Below are positions 1 through 9,009 of a stretch of DNA of 56,149 nt, in pieces. The stretch spans positions 1 through 56,149 of the forward strand of contig QOOZ01000051.1 of assembly GCA_003331195.1 (NCBI GenBank). Reading direction: 5' to 3'. A program made the position numbers and the translations under genes. Each line of letters starts with the position of its first letter. Position 1 is the stretch's first letter. A model generated the notes under the pieces. The model did not search any database and was not told the origin of the DNA. It worked only from the letters and a program-made list of their open reading frames with translations. Origin of the DNA: Puniceicoccaceae bacterium (GTDB taxonomy: Bacteria > Verrucomicrobiota > Verrucomicrobiia > Opitutales > Coraliomargaritaceae).

Positions 1-288
1 AAGGCACGCGGGGCTTCTTCCGCAGCTTCCGCAGCGAACGGCATCGTCGATTCCGTTCGCGCGCTGACCACACCGACCGCAGCCGGCGACACATTCAGCA
101 TGTGCGTCTGCTCCGACGGCAGTTACGGCACACCCGAAGGCCTCATCATCTCTTTCCCTTGCCGCAACGATGGCCATAAGGTGGAGATCGTGACTAACCT
201 CACACTCAATGAGTTCAGCCGTGCCAAATTTGATGCCTCTGTGCAAGAGCTAGCCGAAGAGCGCGAAGCAGTCAAAGACCTGATTTAA
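1..288 (+). CDS. mdh: Malate dehydrogenase, C-terminal fragment (cut by window start)
   Basis: This is the last 95 codons of an open frame that runs in from the left edge. The protein would interconvert malate and oxaloacetate with NAD in the TCA cycle. The visible part matches the end of the cytosolic-type bacterial malate dehydrogenase: a small-residue helix (SSAASAANGIVDSVR), the YGTPEGLIISFP strand pair, and the ending EFSRAKFDASVQELAEE. The catalytic His and Arg residues lie upstream of the window and cannot be checked. A rho-independent terminator follows 45 nt after the stop, so this is the end of a transcript. The family call rests on recognising the C-terminal signature, and confidence is high. 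Confidence 0.9.
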   Translation, partial: KARGASSAASAANGIVDSVRALTTPTAAGDTFSMCVCSDGSYGTPEGLIISFPCRNDGHKVEIVTNLTLNEFSRAKFDASVQELAEEREAVKDLI

Positions 289-333
289 TATTGGAACATC
301 CACCGGATAACCCTACCAATACAAGCTTTCAGC

Positions 334-368
334 AAGCCCGCCAGCGTCGTCGCTGCGCGGGCTTTTTT
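334..368 (+). terminator. Rho-independent terminator after mdh
   Basis: An AAGCCCGC-containing arm pairs with a GCGGGCTT-containing arm around a TCGT loop, with one bulged base, and runs into six T residues. It lies between the mdh stop and the 3' end of the convergent amidase gene. Confidence 0.8.
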
Positions 369-372
369 GAAG

Positions 373-1530
373 CTAGTAGCACTCGTAAGTACGTAGCAAC
401 CCTGTCACCACCGCATCCGCATATTCGACCAGAATGTCATCTGCTGGGAGCGGCTCGTGGTATTCCCTGGCGCTCAGTGCTTTTTGGATTCGTGCATAAC
501 TACTCTGGCTGTTGGAAATATACGGCTCCATCAAAACAGTCGGACAATCGACGAGTCGTAGCAGCATAAGATTTCGCGCCCATAGAGACGGTACTTTAGG
601 AAGGATCCGAACCGCATTACGACCTAGATAATTTGAGGCGGGTAAGCCCGTTGCTTCAACCAAAGCGGAGCCTAGCGCGGCACCCAGCTGCGCTTCAACT
701 GGGCCGCTGCCGTTGGTCATCTTTTGCACAAGGCGTGTTTGCTGGGACGGTAAGGCGAGTTCACCCACGCTGAGGCAGCCAAAAATCAAGACATGGGCAT
801 GGTCCGACTCTACCAGTTGCTGCGTCTCTCCCGCCGGCCAAGAAGCGGCATTGATGTGGAGCGAAATCAGGGCATCGGGCTGGATGACTTCGTTGACCAA
901 CCTGGCCCGCTCGGCAATCTCGTCCCTAACGATGGCTAGGTATATGGCACGATTGCGGACAGCCAGCGCGTGATCGAGCTGCGATTTGAGCGAAAGCTCT
1001 GTAGGAGGCATTTTCTCTGCAGTAGCAAGCGCCCAATAATCAATAAAAGTCTTTGGGTTGATCGGTTGGTAGTCCTCACGGAGCAGTGTGACCTTAGCGC
1101 CGAGCCTTGTGAGGCGAGTGCGGATACGTCGCGCTACTTCTAGTACGAGTTCACCCTCGCGTACCCAGTGGTCTTCTTTGGAGATTCGAAAGTTACGCCG
1201 CTCCCACTCTGCCCAGACACCACCAACGTGACCGGGATCAAGCGCGAGATGTAGCTTAGCGAGGGGTTGGTCGAAAGCGTTTTCCGCTTCCGCTATAGTT
1301 TTAGTAGCGATCTGCCCGAAATCGATTACAGTAGTTCCATCTGAATAAGGCGTGTAGCGAGTCGAAAGTTCATAGGCGATTTGATCAGACATGATCTGCG
1401 CAGCACCTAGAATAGGTGACAAGGCAAGCCATACCAAATTAATGGAGGGTCGAACTCCTGCGTATCTACCTATACGCCGGTGAGGGGTGTGCAGAAGCGC
1501 GGCACTCCATTTTTTTAATTCAATGCTCAA
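373..1530 (-). CDS. N-acetylmuramoyl-L-alanine amidase (Amidase_3 family)
   Basis: A zinc amidase that would cut the amide bond between MurNAc and the stem peptide of peptidoglycan in the periplasm. The Amidase_3 pattern is visible: LALDPGHVGG (first zinc His), GELVLEVARRIRTRL (zinc Glu helix), ALISLHINAA (second zinc His), and VLMEPYISN near the C-terminus (catalytic Glu). An insertion separates the first two motifs from the LHINAA strand, making the protein longer (385 aa) than a bare catalytic domain. The frame opens with a TTG at 1530. The N-terminus has a weak hydrophobic stretch (INLVWLALSPILGAA) that may be an export signal, so the exact start is uncertain. It converges with mdh. Family assignment is strong, physiological role inferred. 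Confidence 0.85.
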   Translation of the reverse strand: MSIELKKWSAALLHTPHRRIGRYAGVRPSINLVWLALSPILGAAQIMSDQIAYELSTRYTPYSDGTTVIDFGQIATKTIAEAENAFDQPLAKLHLALDPGHVGGVWAEWERRNFRISKEDHWVREGELVLEVARRIRTRLTRLGAKVTLLREDYQPINPKTFIDYWALATAEKMPPTELSLKSQLDHALAVRNRAIYLAIVRDEIAERARLVNEVIQPDALISLHINAASWPAGETQQLVESDHAHVLIFGCLSVGELALPSQQTRLVQKMTNGSGPVEAQLGAALGSALVEATGLPASNYLGRNAVRILPKVPSLWARNLMLLRLVDCPTVLMEPYISNSQSSYARIQKALSAREYHEPLPADDILVEYADAVVTGLLRTYECY

Positions 1531-1621
1531 TCTTATAAAAATCTGATAGATCAGACCTCACACACCAATAGAAAAACCGCCGGCTTGCTCCGGGAGTTTA
1601 AAAATTAAAGTCATCCAGGGC

Positions 1622-2488
1622 CTAGGAGGACTTCTCTTGGAATACGTGAACGTCGCTTTGCGGATAAGGAATGCTAATGCCTTCGGCGTCGAACTTCTCT
1701 TTGACTGCCTTCGTAAAGTCAAATTTGACAGCCCAGTAATCTGCCGAATTAACCCATGGACGTATCACGAATTCGACACTGCTGTCACCAAGGTTAGCCA
1801 CTGCAATCGTCGCGACTGGATCCTTGAGCACGCGCTCATCCGCCGCAAGCAAGTCTTCCATAATTTGTTTAGCCTTATTTAGATCATCATCATAGCTGAC
1901 ACCAAGGGTCATATCAATACGGCGAGTGGGGTGCGCAGAGACGTTCGTAATCGCGCTGCCCATGATAGTGGCATTTGGAATGATGATTTGCACATTGTCA
2001 GGAGTCTTCATCTCAGTTGTGAAAATACCGACTTCCACAATCACGCCTGCTTCGCCGCCTGCTTTAACGAAATTTCCTACCTTAAATGGTTTGAAGAGAA
2101 TGAGCAAGATACCCGCTGCGAAGTTTGAAAGTGAACCTTGCAATGCGAGGCCGACCGCCAAACCAGCGGCACCAATCACAGCAACGAAAGAGGTAGTTTG
2201 CACACCAAGCTTACTGATCGCAGAGATAACAACAAATATGACTAAGCCACCATGAAGCATGCTGGCTAAGAAACCGACCAATGTGGGGTCGACTTTCTTC
2301 TTCTGGAGGGTATTGAAGAAGCAGTTCTTGATTATCTTGGAGATCCATAGACCGACCACGATAATAACGACTGCAGCAATAATTTTAATCCCGTAGAGCG
2401 TGAGCGCTTCCATCATCTTTTCGACGACTGGAGCTTCAGTTGCTTGGTTCACTAAGGAATCTTTTTGTGAGATTTCTCCTTCTGTCAT
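1622..2488 (-). CDS. mscS: Small-conductance mechanosensitive channel, MscS type
   Basis: An inner-membrane tension-gated channel that releases solutes on hypo-osmotic shock. At 288 aa it is about the size of E. coli MscS. After a short cytosolic N-terminus there are three hydrophobic segments: IKIIAAVVIIVVGLWI, a second at roughly residues 78-98, and a glycine/alanine-rich pore helix (VIGAAGLAVGLALQGSLSNF). The beta domain follows (VEVGIFTTEMKTPDNVQIIIPN, here in two halves), with IPN as the family signature. The C-terminal alpha/beta part ends near GISIPYPQSDVHV. It stands alone, downstream of the DtxR-type gene on the same strand, with an AT-rich 78-nt gap that probably holds its promoter. 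Confidence 0.93.
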   Translation of the reverse strand: MTEGEISQKDSLVNQATEAPVVEKMMEALTLYGIKIIAAVVIIVVGLWISKIIKNCFFNTLQKKKVDPTLVGFLASMLHGGLVIFVVISAISKLGVQTTSFVAVIGAAGLAVGLALQGSLSNFAAGILLILFKPFKVGNFVKAGGEAGVIVEVGIFTTEMKTPDNVQIIIPNATIMGSAITNVSAHPTRRIDMTLGVSYDDDLNKAKQIMEDLLAADERVLKDPVATIAVANLGDSSVEFVIRPWVNSADYWAVKFDFTKAVKEKFDAEGISIPYPQSDVHVFQEKSS

Positions 2489-2566
2489 AATCTATATTAG
2501 TTAATGTTAATTAATACTTTAAATAAAATTTTATAGCTTAGTTTCTTCTCATCTTTTATGAATAGG

Positions 2567-3241
2567 CTAAATATAAGAATGTGACTTTACTTCAATCTTC
2601 ACCGCCGCTCCTTTGCCTAGTGTCAACGAATGTCCACGACCGATCAACTCGACCTCTACAGACTCTGCGCGCTCACTACGCGCCTTCACAGACAGAGTGA
2701 CCCCCGGGTTTAGACCTGAATCTGTGATGTAGTTAAGGAATTTCGTATCCTGGTCGCTAATCCGAGCTACAGTGACCTTTGTTTGCAGCGGACACTCCAT
2801 CAATGTCTCTACCGCCCCATGTATCAATTCGCCCGCTGCTGAAGGGATCGGGTCGCCATGCGGATCCTCCGTCGGATGCCCAAGGTAACGATCGATCCGT
2901 TCCAGTAAAAGATCCGAGACGACATGCTCCATCTGCTCAGCCTCTTCGTGTACCTCCGACCAGTCGAAGCCCAAGACCTCGACTAGAAATTGTTCAATCA
3001 ATCGGTGGCGACGTAAGACATGCAGAGCGAGCTTGCGACCTGGCTCGGTTAATTGCACACCGACACGAGGCGCGTATTCTACCAAGCCCGCATCCGAAAG
3101 CGCTTTGACCATCGTCGTCGCTGTACCCGGCACTACCCCGAGCGCTTCAGCCACCTGACCCATTGCCACATCTCCCGAAGCCCGCTTCTCGGATACAAGG
3201 TAAATATGTTTAATATAATCTTCGACCGTGGCACTTGGCAT
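2567..3241 (-). CDS. DtxR/MntR-family metal-dependent transcriptional regulator
   Basis: A metal-sensing repressor (iron or manganese) of about 224 aa. The N-terminus (TVEDYIKHIYLVSEK) and winged helix (VAEALGVVPGTATTMVKALSDAGLVEY) give the DNA-binding domain. The metal-binding/dimerisation helices follow with the family pattern HRLIEQFLVEVLGF, HEEAEQMEHVVSDLL and HPTEDPHGDPIP. The C-terminus looks like the FeoA/SH3-like domain (VELIGRGHSLTLGKGAAVKIEV). The frame is open to 3391, but an ATG at 3241 begins exactly where the family begins and avoids overlap with the divergent TPR gene. Which metal it senses cannot be told from sequence alone, and no transporter gene lies next to it. Confidence 0.88.
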   Translation of the reverse strand: MPSATVEDYIKHIYLVSEKRASGDVAMGQVAEALGVVPGTATTMVKALSDAGLVEYAPRVGVQLTEPGRKLALHVLRRHRLIEQFLVEVLGFDWSEVHEEAEQMEHVVSDLLLERIDRYLGHPTEDPHGDPIPSAAGELIHGAVETLMECPLQTKVTVARISDQDTKFLNYITDSGLNPGVTLSVKARSERAESVEVELIGRGHSLTLGKGAAVKIEVKSHSYI

Positions 3242-3376
3242 TGTTTTATCAATATTTAGGAACAGCGAATGAAGGCAAAGAAAAATTTCGGCACAAAATA
3301 CGTGACTCTTACCTACCTCGGCGGAACGCTTTCTTATTGGCGAGTCCGTCTTGGGGCCCCATAACTCAAGATTGAA

Positions 3377-4213
3377 ATGCTGCGTTACCAAAACACTTTT
3401 GCTCTCTGCCTACTGCCACTCTGTATTCTTGGACTGACATACGGCTCCGACCTAGCCAGTAAACGCTTACTCAATATCGCAGAGAAAGAGACCCAGATCT
3501 ACCAAAAGATCGCTGAAGACCCCGAGTTCTACAGCGAAGATGACCTCGACCGTCGAATCAACGAGCTAGTTCAATCTTATCGCACCTACCTGCTAGATCA
3601 GCCTGACGATGTCAGCGCCTACATTCTCTACGGGAAACTACTGCGCCGCCTGCAGGAAAATGAGCAAGCCTTCCTCGCGTTTTTAAAAGCCGATGAGCTC
3701 GATCCCGAGATCGCTGTGGTCAAGCAACAGATCGGAAACCACCTTGCGGAAGAGGGCAAAGGCAAAGCCGCCCTCACCTTTTATCTGCAGGCCGTCGAAC
3801 TAGAGCCAGAGACCGCAGTCTATCACTTCGCTCTGGGTCAACTGATCTACAATTTCGAGGATGAGTTCATAAAAAGCGGCGTCTTCACTCAAGATGCCTT
3901 AGAGCGAGAGATGCTGAAAGCCTTTCGTAAAGCAGCCAAGCTAGCGCCCAACAGCTTCGACTATCAAATGCGTCTCGGCGAAGCCTACTACGACCTCAAC
4001 AGCCCCGACTGGAAAAATGCCCTACTCCACTGGAAGCAAGTGAGCAAGCTAGCTAGCACCACCCTCCAAATCGAAATCCTAGACCTCCACCGCGCCCGTG
4101 TGCTCGGCAAGCTCGGTCGCTCCGATGAAGCCCAGATTCTACTCGATAAAATCCTCAACCCCGCCCTCCAAAATTCCAAACGGCAAGTGCTCGAAGAGAT
4201 CGCGATTCACTGA
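3377..4213 (+). CDS. Exported TPR-repeat protein
   Basis: A 278-aa protein with an N-terminal hydrophobic signal (NTFALCLLPLCILGLTYG) followed by helical TPR-like repeats: YLLDQPDDVSAYILYGKLL, FLKADELDPEIAVVKQQIG, YLQAVELEPETAVYHFALG and AAKLAPNSFDYQMRLGEAY. Such repeats mediate protein contacts, probably in the periplasm or envelope. No catalytic motif is visible, so no specific function is assigned. It is divergent from the DtxR-type gene with a 135-nt shared upstream region, and convergent with aroE. It is one of several exported repeat proteins in the window. Confidence 0.8.
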   Translation: MLRYQNTFALCLLPLCILGLTYGSDLASKRLLNIAEKETQIYQKIAEDPEFYSEDDLDRRINELVQSYRTYLLDQPDDVSAYILYGKLLRRLQENEQAFLAFLKADELDPEIAVVKQQIGNHLAEEGKGKAALTFYLQAVELEPETAVYHFALGQLIYNFEDEFIKSGVFTQDALEREMLKAFRKAAKLAPNSFDYQMRLGEAYYDLNSPDWKNALLHWKQVSKLASTTLQIEILDLHRARVLGKLGRSDEAQILLDKILNPALQNSKRQVLEEIAIH

Positions 4214-4343
4214 ACCAGCAAGAAGAGGTTCAAAAGAGGTTTCCACGATTGCGCTTACATGTGAGATGCGCGGCGGCGATTGAGTGTAGCACCCTAGGGG
4301 CATTTCACATACCCCGCTACTATTGTTTTATAAGGAAAACTTT

Positions 4344-5267
4344 CTAATCCTTACGCGGGGGCAGATCAAGGGCGTGAGTCGCGGCGCGCATCATGGTTTG
4401 AGCGTCCACTTCGGCGTGAGACCAAATTTCTAAGGAGCGGACACCTTGGTGTACGAGCATCGAGAGCCCGTTTGCGGCGCGAAGACCCTGTGACCTCGCG
4501 TCTAGAAGTAAGCGAGTGGTATCTGGATTGTAGATCATATCGTAGACCGCCCATGTTTTGGGCAATATCTGGATGTCAAATGGGGCAGGGTCGGTCTCAT
4601 TAAGACCAAGGGAGGTAGCGTTGACGAGCACGCCTTGCTCGGGGAGACCAGTGGGTGGATTGGCCAGTGCAAAGGCTTCCGCACAATCGCCACCGGGCAT
4701 GTTTTGCAAGACCAACATGAGTTGCTCGAGTCGTTTGACGCTGCGGTTGCCGACATAGAGTTTTTTGCAGCCATCTAGGATGCACTGCACTGCTGCGGCA
4801 CGTGCCGCACCGCCTGAACCCAGTAGCATAACAGTAGAACCTCGAAGCTTGACGCCAAGATCGGTCTTGAGCGCATTTTTAAAGCCGTAACCGTCAGTAT
4901 TGAAACCGTCGTAGCCGTGCTCCCCCCAGACTAGAGTGTTGACGGCACCCATACGCTCCCCGTCGGATGAAACGCCATGAATCAAGTCCATGGCCTGCAC
5001 TTTGTGCGGTATGGTAAGGTTAAGGCCGAGGAAGTTATGTTTATAAAACAGACGGACGGCCTCAGCGAAATCTTCGGGCGCGATATCGAAGCGGTAATAA
5101 GCCCAGTCGTTAAAGCGAGAGTTGGCTGGACGTAGCTTAGCAATAGCCGCGTTGTGCATGGCGGGACTCACAGAGTGCTTAATCGGGTAGCCGATCACAG
5201 CTAGAGGCGTGCCTAGGAATTCTAGATTACCGAGGTCTTCTAACTTATAAGTGAAATGCGTTTCCAT
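4344..5267 (-). CDS. aroE: Shikimate dehydrogenase (NADP)
   Basis: Reduces 3-dehydroshikimate to shikimate in aromatic amino-acid synthesis. Visible signatures: VIGYPIKHSVSPAMHN (substrate-binding Ser pair), GLNLTIPHKVQAMDL (catalytic Lys), NTDGYGF (catalytic Asp), and the nucleotide-binding loop LLGSGGAARAA followed by VGNRS. The C-terminal NGLSMLVHQGVRSLEIW is typical. The frame stays open to a TTG at 5321 with an ATG at 5309, but the ATG at 5267 gives an N-terminus of family length and is preferred. It follows ftsH on the same strand by about 60 nt and may be read through from it. Confidence 0.92.
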   Translation of the reverse strand: METHFTYKLEDLGNLEFLGTPLAVIGYPIKHSVSPAMHNAAIAKLRPANSRFNDWAYYRFDIAPEDFAEAVRLFYKHNFLGLNLTIPHKVQAMDLIHGVSSDGERMGAVNTLVWGEHGYDGFNTDGYGFKNALKTDLGVKLRGSTVMLLGSGGAARAAAVQCILDGCKKLYVGNRSVKRLEQLMLVLQNMPGGDCAEAFALANPPTGLPEQGVLVNATSLGLNETDPAPFDIQILPKTWAVYDMIYNPDTTRLLLDARSQGLRAANGLSMLVHQGVRSLEIWSHAEVDAQTMMRAATHALDLPPRKD

Positions 5268-5327
5268 GTTAGCGAGAGATGCACGTGTTTTACTCCGTGG
5301 AAAAAGCATGGAGCGCGACAAAATTAT

Positions 5328-7385
5328 TTAAGCAGGTGCAGGAGCTTCATCACCAGTGAGGCCGCCGTTATCGCCGTCCTTTTTGGCGGGCTTCTTAGGC
5401 ACTTCGCCCTCCTCTTCATCTTCCTCGAGCTCTTCGACGGGAATCTCGCGCTTGACGATGGGTGAACGCATTTCGCCGTGCTCGATGATTTCGAGGACGT
5501 GCTTACCGTCGATCGTTTCGTGTTCAAGCAGGGACTCAGCGATCACATCAAGCGCGTTGCGCTTATCGTTTAAGATTTCAAGGGCACGGTTGTATTGATC
5601 TTGGATCATATCGCGTATGATGACGTCGATCTTCTGCGCAGTTTCTTCACTGTAATTTTTCGCTGTCACCGCGCCGTGGCCAAGGTAGCCCCCGCTTTGG
5701 CTTTGTCCAAGAGCGACCATGCCAAGTTCCGACATGCCCCAATCGCAAACCATGTGACGGGCGGTTCTACTAGCCATTTGAATGTCCCCTGAGGCACCAC
5801 TCGTGATGTCGCCGAGCACGATCTCCTCTGCAGCGCGCCCCCCAAGGGTGCAACAAATGTCGTCAATCAGACGGCGCTTGGAATGATTGAGCGTGTCCTT
5901 TTTCGGCATGAACATGGTCGAACCGAGGCTCTGACCACGTGGAATAATTGTGACCTTGTGCACGGGCATATGACCGTCGTCGAGAACCCCTTTAATTAGT
6001 GCATGGCCGGCTTCGTGGAAAGCGATGATCTTGCGATCTTCATCGTCCATCAACTTACGGCGTTCACGACCAAAGGAGATCTTGTCTCGGGCTTCGTCCA
6101 TATCGTTCATCTCAACAGCTTTTTTATTATAACGAGCTGCGATGAGCGCACCTTCATTTAATAGATTGGCGAGGTCGGCACCAGAAAAGCCAGGCGTGTT
6201 ACGTGCGACGTGCTCAAGGTTTACCTCTTCGGCGAGGGCGATCTTTTTAGCGTGGACGAGCAGGATCTCGTGACGACCATTTAGGTCAGGTAAATCTATA
6301 GTAACTTGGCGGTCGAATCGACCAGGACGCAAGAGTGCGTTATCCAAGACGTCAGGCCGATTGGTCGCTGCGATGATGATGACACCTTCGTGGCCATCAA
6401 AGCCATCCATCTCAACGAGGAGGGAGTTCAGCGTTTGTTCGCGCTCGTCATTACCCCCGCCGACACCGGAACCACGCTGTCGACCGACAGCATCAATCTC
6501 ATCAATGAAGACGATGCAGGGCGCGTTCTTGCGGCCTTGCTCAAACATATCACGGACGCGAGCCGCGCCGACACCGACGAACATCTCAACGAAGTCGGAA
6601 CCACTAATTGAAAAGAAGGGCACCTCGGCTTCGCCAGCGACTGCTTTGGCAAGGAGTGTCTTACCCGTGCCTGGAGGGCCTACCATGAGTACCCCTTTAG
6701 GAATCTTACCACCAATCCGTTGGAATTTCTTAGGATCTTTAAGGAAATCAACAACCTCAGAGACCTCTTCCTTCGCTTCGTCGCAACCCGCAACATCTTT
6801 GAAGGTGGTCGAGTCTTTCTCACGGGTGAGCATCTTAGCTTTGCTTTTGCCAAAGCTCATCGCGCCTTTGCCAGCACTCTTGAGCTGTCGCACGAAAAGA
6901 AAATAGAGCAGGCCAACGATAAGCAGAAATGGAAGGAAGCTGATGATTACATCCTGTAAGCCTGTGGTGGCACGCTTCTCGGTAAGTACTTCGCGGACGA
7001 GCAGGAAGTCATCTTCAGTCAAGCGACCACGGGCAGAGAAACGCATCTTCGCGGGGACCTCGGAAGTGGGTGCGAGGCCATCGACCACGTCAGACAGGCC
7101 AGGATTTGTCATCTCACCACTGATAATGTAGCCATCACGGCCGTAAGATGGCTCTGGCTCCATGACGCCATCATCTACGGCGATTTGGCCATCCTTGACC
7201 GCTTCGACGAGCTCACTGATGGTGAGTTGTTTGACATTACTTCCAGCGCCAGGATTCGCGAACCAGATCGTTAAAATAGCAGCTACGATAACGAGATAGA
7301 CCAGCAACACCTTGGGCTGGAAGCGCTGTGGTGAGCCGTTCTTACCTGAATCGTTCTTGTTAGACTTGTTTTTTTCTGATGACAT
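5328..7385 (-). CDS. ftsH: ATP-dependent zinc metalloprotease FtsH
   Basis: A membrane-anchored AAA+ protease that degrades unassembled membrane proteins and some regulators. In order: a Lys/Asn-rich start, first membrane segment (about 25-42), a periplasmic part, second membrane segment (about 147-166), AAA domain with Walker A GPPGTGKT at 236-243 and Walker [10 protein letters not shown] at 291-299, the second region of homology ([18 protein letters not shown]), and zinc motif HEAGH at 457-461. The 685-aa length is normal. The C-terminal tail is acidic then Lys/Ala-rich. It sits 7 nt behind tilS, the tilS-ftsH order found in many bacteria, which supports both calls. Confidence 0.98.
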   Translation of the reverse strand: MSSEKNKSNKNDSGKNGSPQRFQPKVLLVYLVIVAAILTIWFANPGAGSNVKQLTISELVEAVKDGQIAVDDGVMEPEPSYGRDGYIISGEMTNPGLSDVVDGLAPTSEVPAKMRFSARGRLTEDDFLLVREVLTEKRATTGLQDVIISFLPFLLIVGLLYFLFVRQLKSAGKGAMSFGKSKAKMLTREKDSTTFKDVAGCDEAKEEVSEVVDFLKDPKKFQRIGGKIPKGVLMVGPPGTGKTLLAKAVAGEAEVPFFSISGSDFVEMFVGVGAARVRDMFEQGRKNAPCIVFIDEIDAVGRQRGSGVGGGNDEREQTLNSLLVEMDGFDGHEGVIIIAATNRPDVLDNALLRPGRFDRQVTIDLPDLNGRHEILLVHAKKIALAEEVNLEHVARNTPGFSGADLANLLNEGALIAARYNKKAVEMNDMDEARDKISFGRERRKLMDDEDRKIIAFHEAGHALIKGVLDDGHMPVHKVTIIPRGQSLGSTMFMPKKDTLNHSKRRLIDDICCTLGGRAAEEIVLGDITSGASGDIQMASRTARHMVCDWGMSELGMVALGQSQSGGYLGHGAVTAKNYSEETAQKIDVIIRDMIQDQYNRALEILNDKRNALDVIAESLLEHETIDGKHVLEIIEHGEMRSPIVKREIPVEELEEDEEEGEVPKKPAKKDGDNGGLTGDEAPAPA

Positions 7386-7392
7386 TAATAGG

Positions 7393-8847
7393 TCAAAGTG
7401 GTTTTCTTGTTTGGTAAGTCAACCTAAGAGCCCTCTTCGTTGAAAGGTTGATTTTACAGCTCTCAGCAGGGGGGAAGCCCGGCACCCAGATGACTTCTTG
7501 TGAGGTTTTTAAGACAAGTGGTAGCGTTTTTCGTTCCGCTGGTGGAATGCGGCGGTCGATAAAGCAATCTTTGAGCTTTTTGCCCCCGGGTGCGCCCAAT
7601 GGATGAAAGCGATCGCCAGGCTGCCAAGCGCGCACGGCGAGTGAAGACTCTTCGGGATGCGCGACGATAGCTTCGCACAGTGGGTCTACTTTGCCCGAGA
7701 GGATCTGCTGGCGCAAGGTATCGGTCAGCTCCAATGCTTCAGCCTCAATGAAAGCGCCAGTCGATAGAAATAGAGCTTCACCAATCCCCAAAACAGCTGG
7801 CTGTAACTCGAGCAATTGATCGAAAGCGTCCTGATGCTCAAAGCTGAGCGTGTCGGCATCTATTAAAATATAATGTGAGCCGGCACTCATCCGGTTCTGC
7901 TCACGCTCAGCACGTAGGCTATCAACCAATCGATCCATGGCTGGCGCACCCATAGAGCTGAGTAGACCGTGACCGCTCAACCACTCGGCCAGTGCGCGGC
8001 GAAGGAGAGCGGTCGGCACAGCGTTTAACTTAACCCGGTCAAGGGTAGGAGCGTGGGTATAGGCAGCGGGCAAATATTGGCGAGCGAGCAGATCAAGCGC
8101 AACGGCATCCTCCTCCAGCAAACGGCGACTGCGAGCCGCACCGATGGCTGGTTCTCGGCCTATGGCATCGCCTAGGTCAGGAATGATCTGCTGGCGTAGG
8201 GAATTACGCGCAATGCTCATATCTTCATTGGAGCGGTCTTCTCGCCAAGGAATTTTGCTAGCTTGGAGTGCCCTACGGATATCCCCTGCCCTGAGATCCA
8301 AAAGTGGCCGTAGGTGGGTCGGCTGCTTGTCAAAAAGAGCAACAGGTCGCGGGGCAGCAAGCCCATCTGAAGCGCAGCCACGAGCAATACGCTGAAGCTG
8401 CGTTTCGAGAATGTCGTCTAGCTGATGCCCAAATATAATATAATCGCAATGCTGCAGATGGGCGACCCTACGCAAAAAATCGAGACGCAACGCACGCGCA
8501 GTGGTCTCAGTAAATGCGGCCTCTTTTCTAGGGCGAGTATCGCTTGAAAATGGAAGATTGAATGAAGCCGCCAGCGATTCTACGAAATTAGCATCGGCAT
8601 CAGACTCCTCCCTACGCCATCGATGATTATAGTGCGCGACATGGAGCTGGAGGCCGATTTCTTCAGCCCGCGCCACGAGCAAGCAGAGCAGAAAGACTGA
8701 GTCTGCCCCACCCGAGCAAGCAACTAGGACATGTTCGGCCCGGTGTAGGTGCTCCAAGACTGAAGACTCGATGACATCTTTTTCTAAGCCTTGCTGAAGG
8801 GTAAGCGCTGCTTTTGGCCAATTTATCATATGTGGAGTGTCGGGCAT
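7393..8847 (-). CDS. tilS: tRNA(Ile)-lysidine synthetase
   Basis: Modifies the wobble cytidine of tRNA-Ile(CAU) to lysidine, which changes its charging and decoding. The N-terminal ATP-pyrophosphatase motif VACSGGADSVFLL is clear, followed by HVAHYNHRWRREESDADANF and IIFGHQLDDILETQL. The C-terminal substrate-binding part shows VRAWQPGDRFHPLGAPGGKKLKD (here longer than a motif; key residues are the PGDR and GGKKLKD boxes). The 484 aa fit the long, E. coli-like form. It lies directly upstream of ftsH with 7 nt between them. The start is the ATG at 8847, with an alternative ATG at 8829. Confidence 0.95.
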   Translation of the reverse strand: MPDTPHMINWPKAALTLQQGLEKDVIESSVLEHLHRAEHVLVACSGGADSVFLLCLLVARAEEIGLQLHVAHYNHRWRREESDADANFVESLAASFNLPFSSDTRPRKEAAFTETTARALRLDFLRRVAHLQHCDYIIFGHQLDDILETQLQRIARGCASDGLAAPRPVALFDKQPTHLRPLLDLRAGDIRRALQASKIPWREDRSNEDMSIARNSLRQQIIPDLGDAIGREPAIGAARSRRLLEEDAVALDLLARQYLPAAYTHAPTLDRVKLNAVPTALLRRALAEWLSGHGLLSSMGAPAMDRLVDSLRAEREQNRMSAGSHYILIDADTLSFEHQDAFDQLLELQPAVLGIGEALFLSTGAFIEAEALELTDTLRQQILSGKVDPLCEAIVAHPEESSLAVRAWQPGDRFHPLGAPGGKKLKDCFIDRRIPPAERKTLPLVLKTSQEVIWVPGFPPAESCKINLSTKRALRLTYQTRKPL

Positions 8848-9009
8848 TAGATCGAGAACTTGACTGAATGATCGAAGCCTTGCAAGCGGATCGAGCTGTG
8901 CTTTTTTGACATAGTCTTTTCAACGAAGTGAAACGTAGATGGTGCAAACATCCAGGCGAAGCATAGCTTGGAAGGCGTGGTCACACCATGGCAAGACTCT
9001 AGTCTAGCC

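Noticed and set aside
1574..1600. Weak hairpin with T run after mscS (minus strand)
   Set aside because: Only a four-base CCGG stem can be formed; too weak to call a terminator.
3242..3391. 50-codon upstream extension of the DtxR-type regulator
   Set aside because: Crosses the divergent TPR gene start and adds residues not found in the family; the ATG at 3241 begins at the expected family N-terminus.
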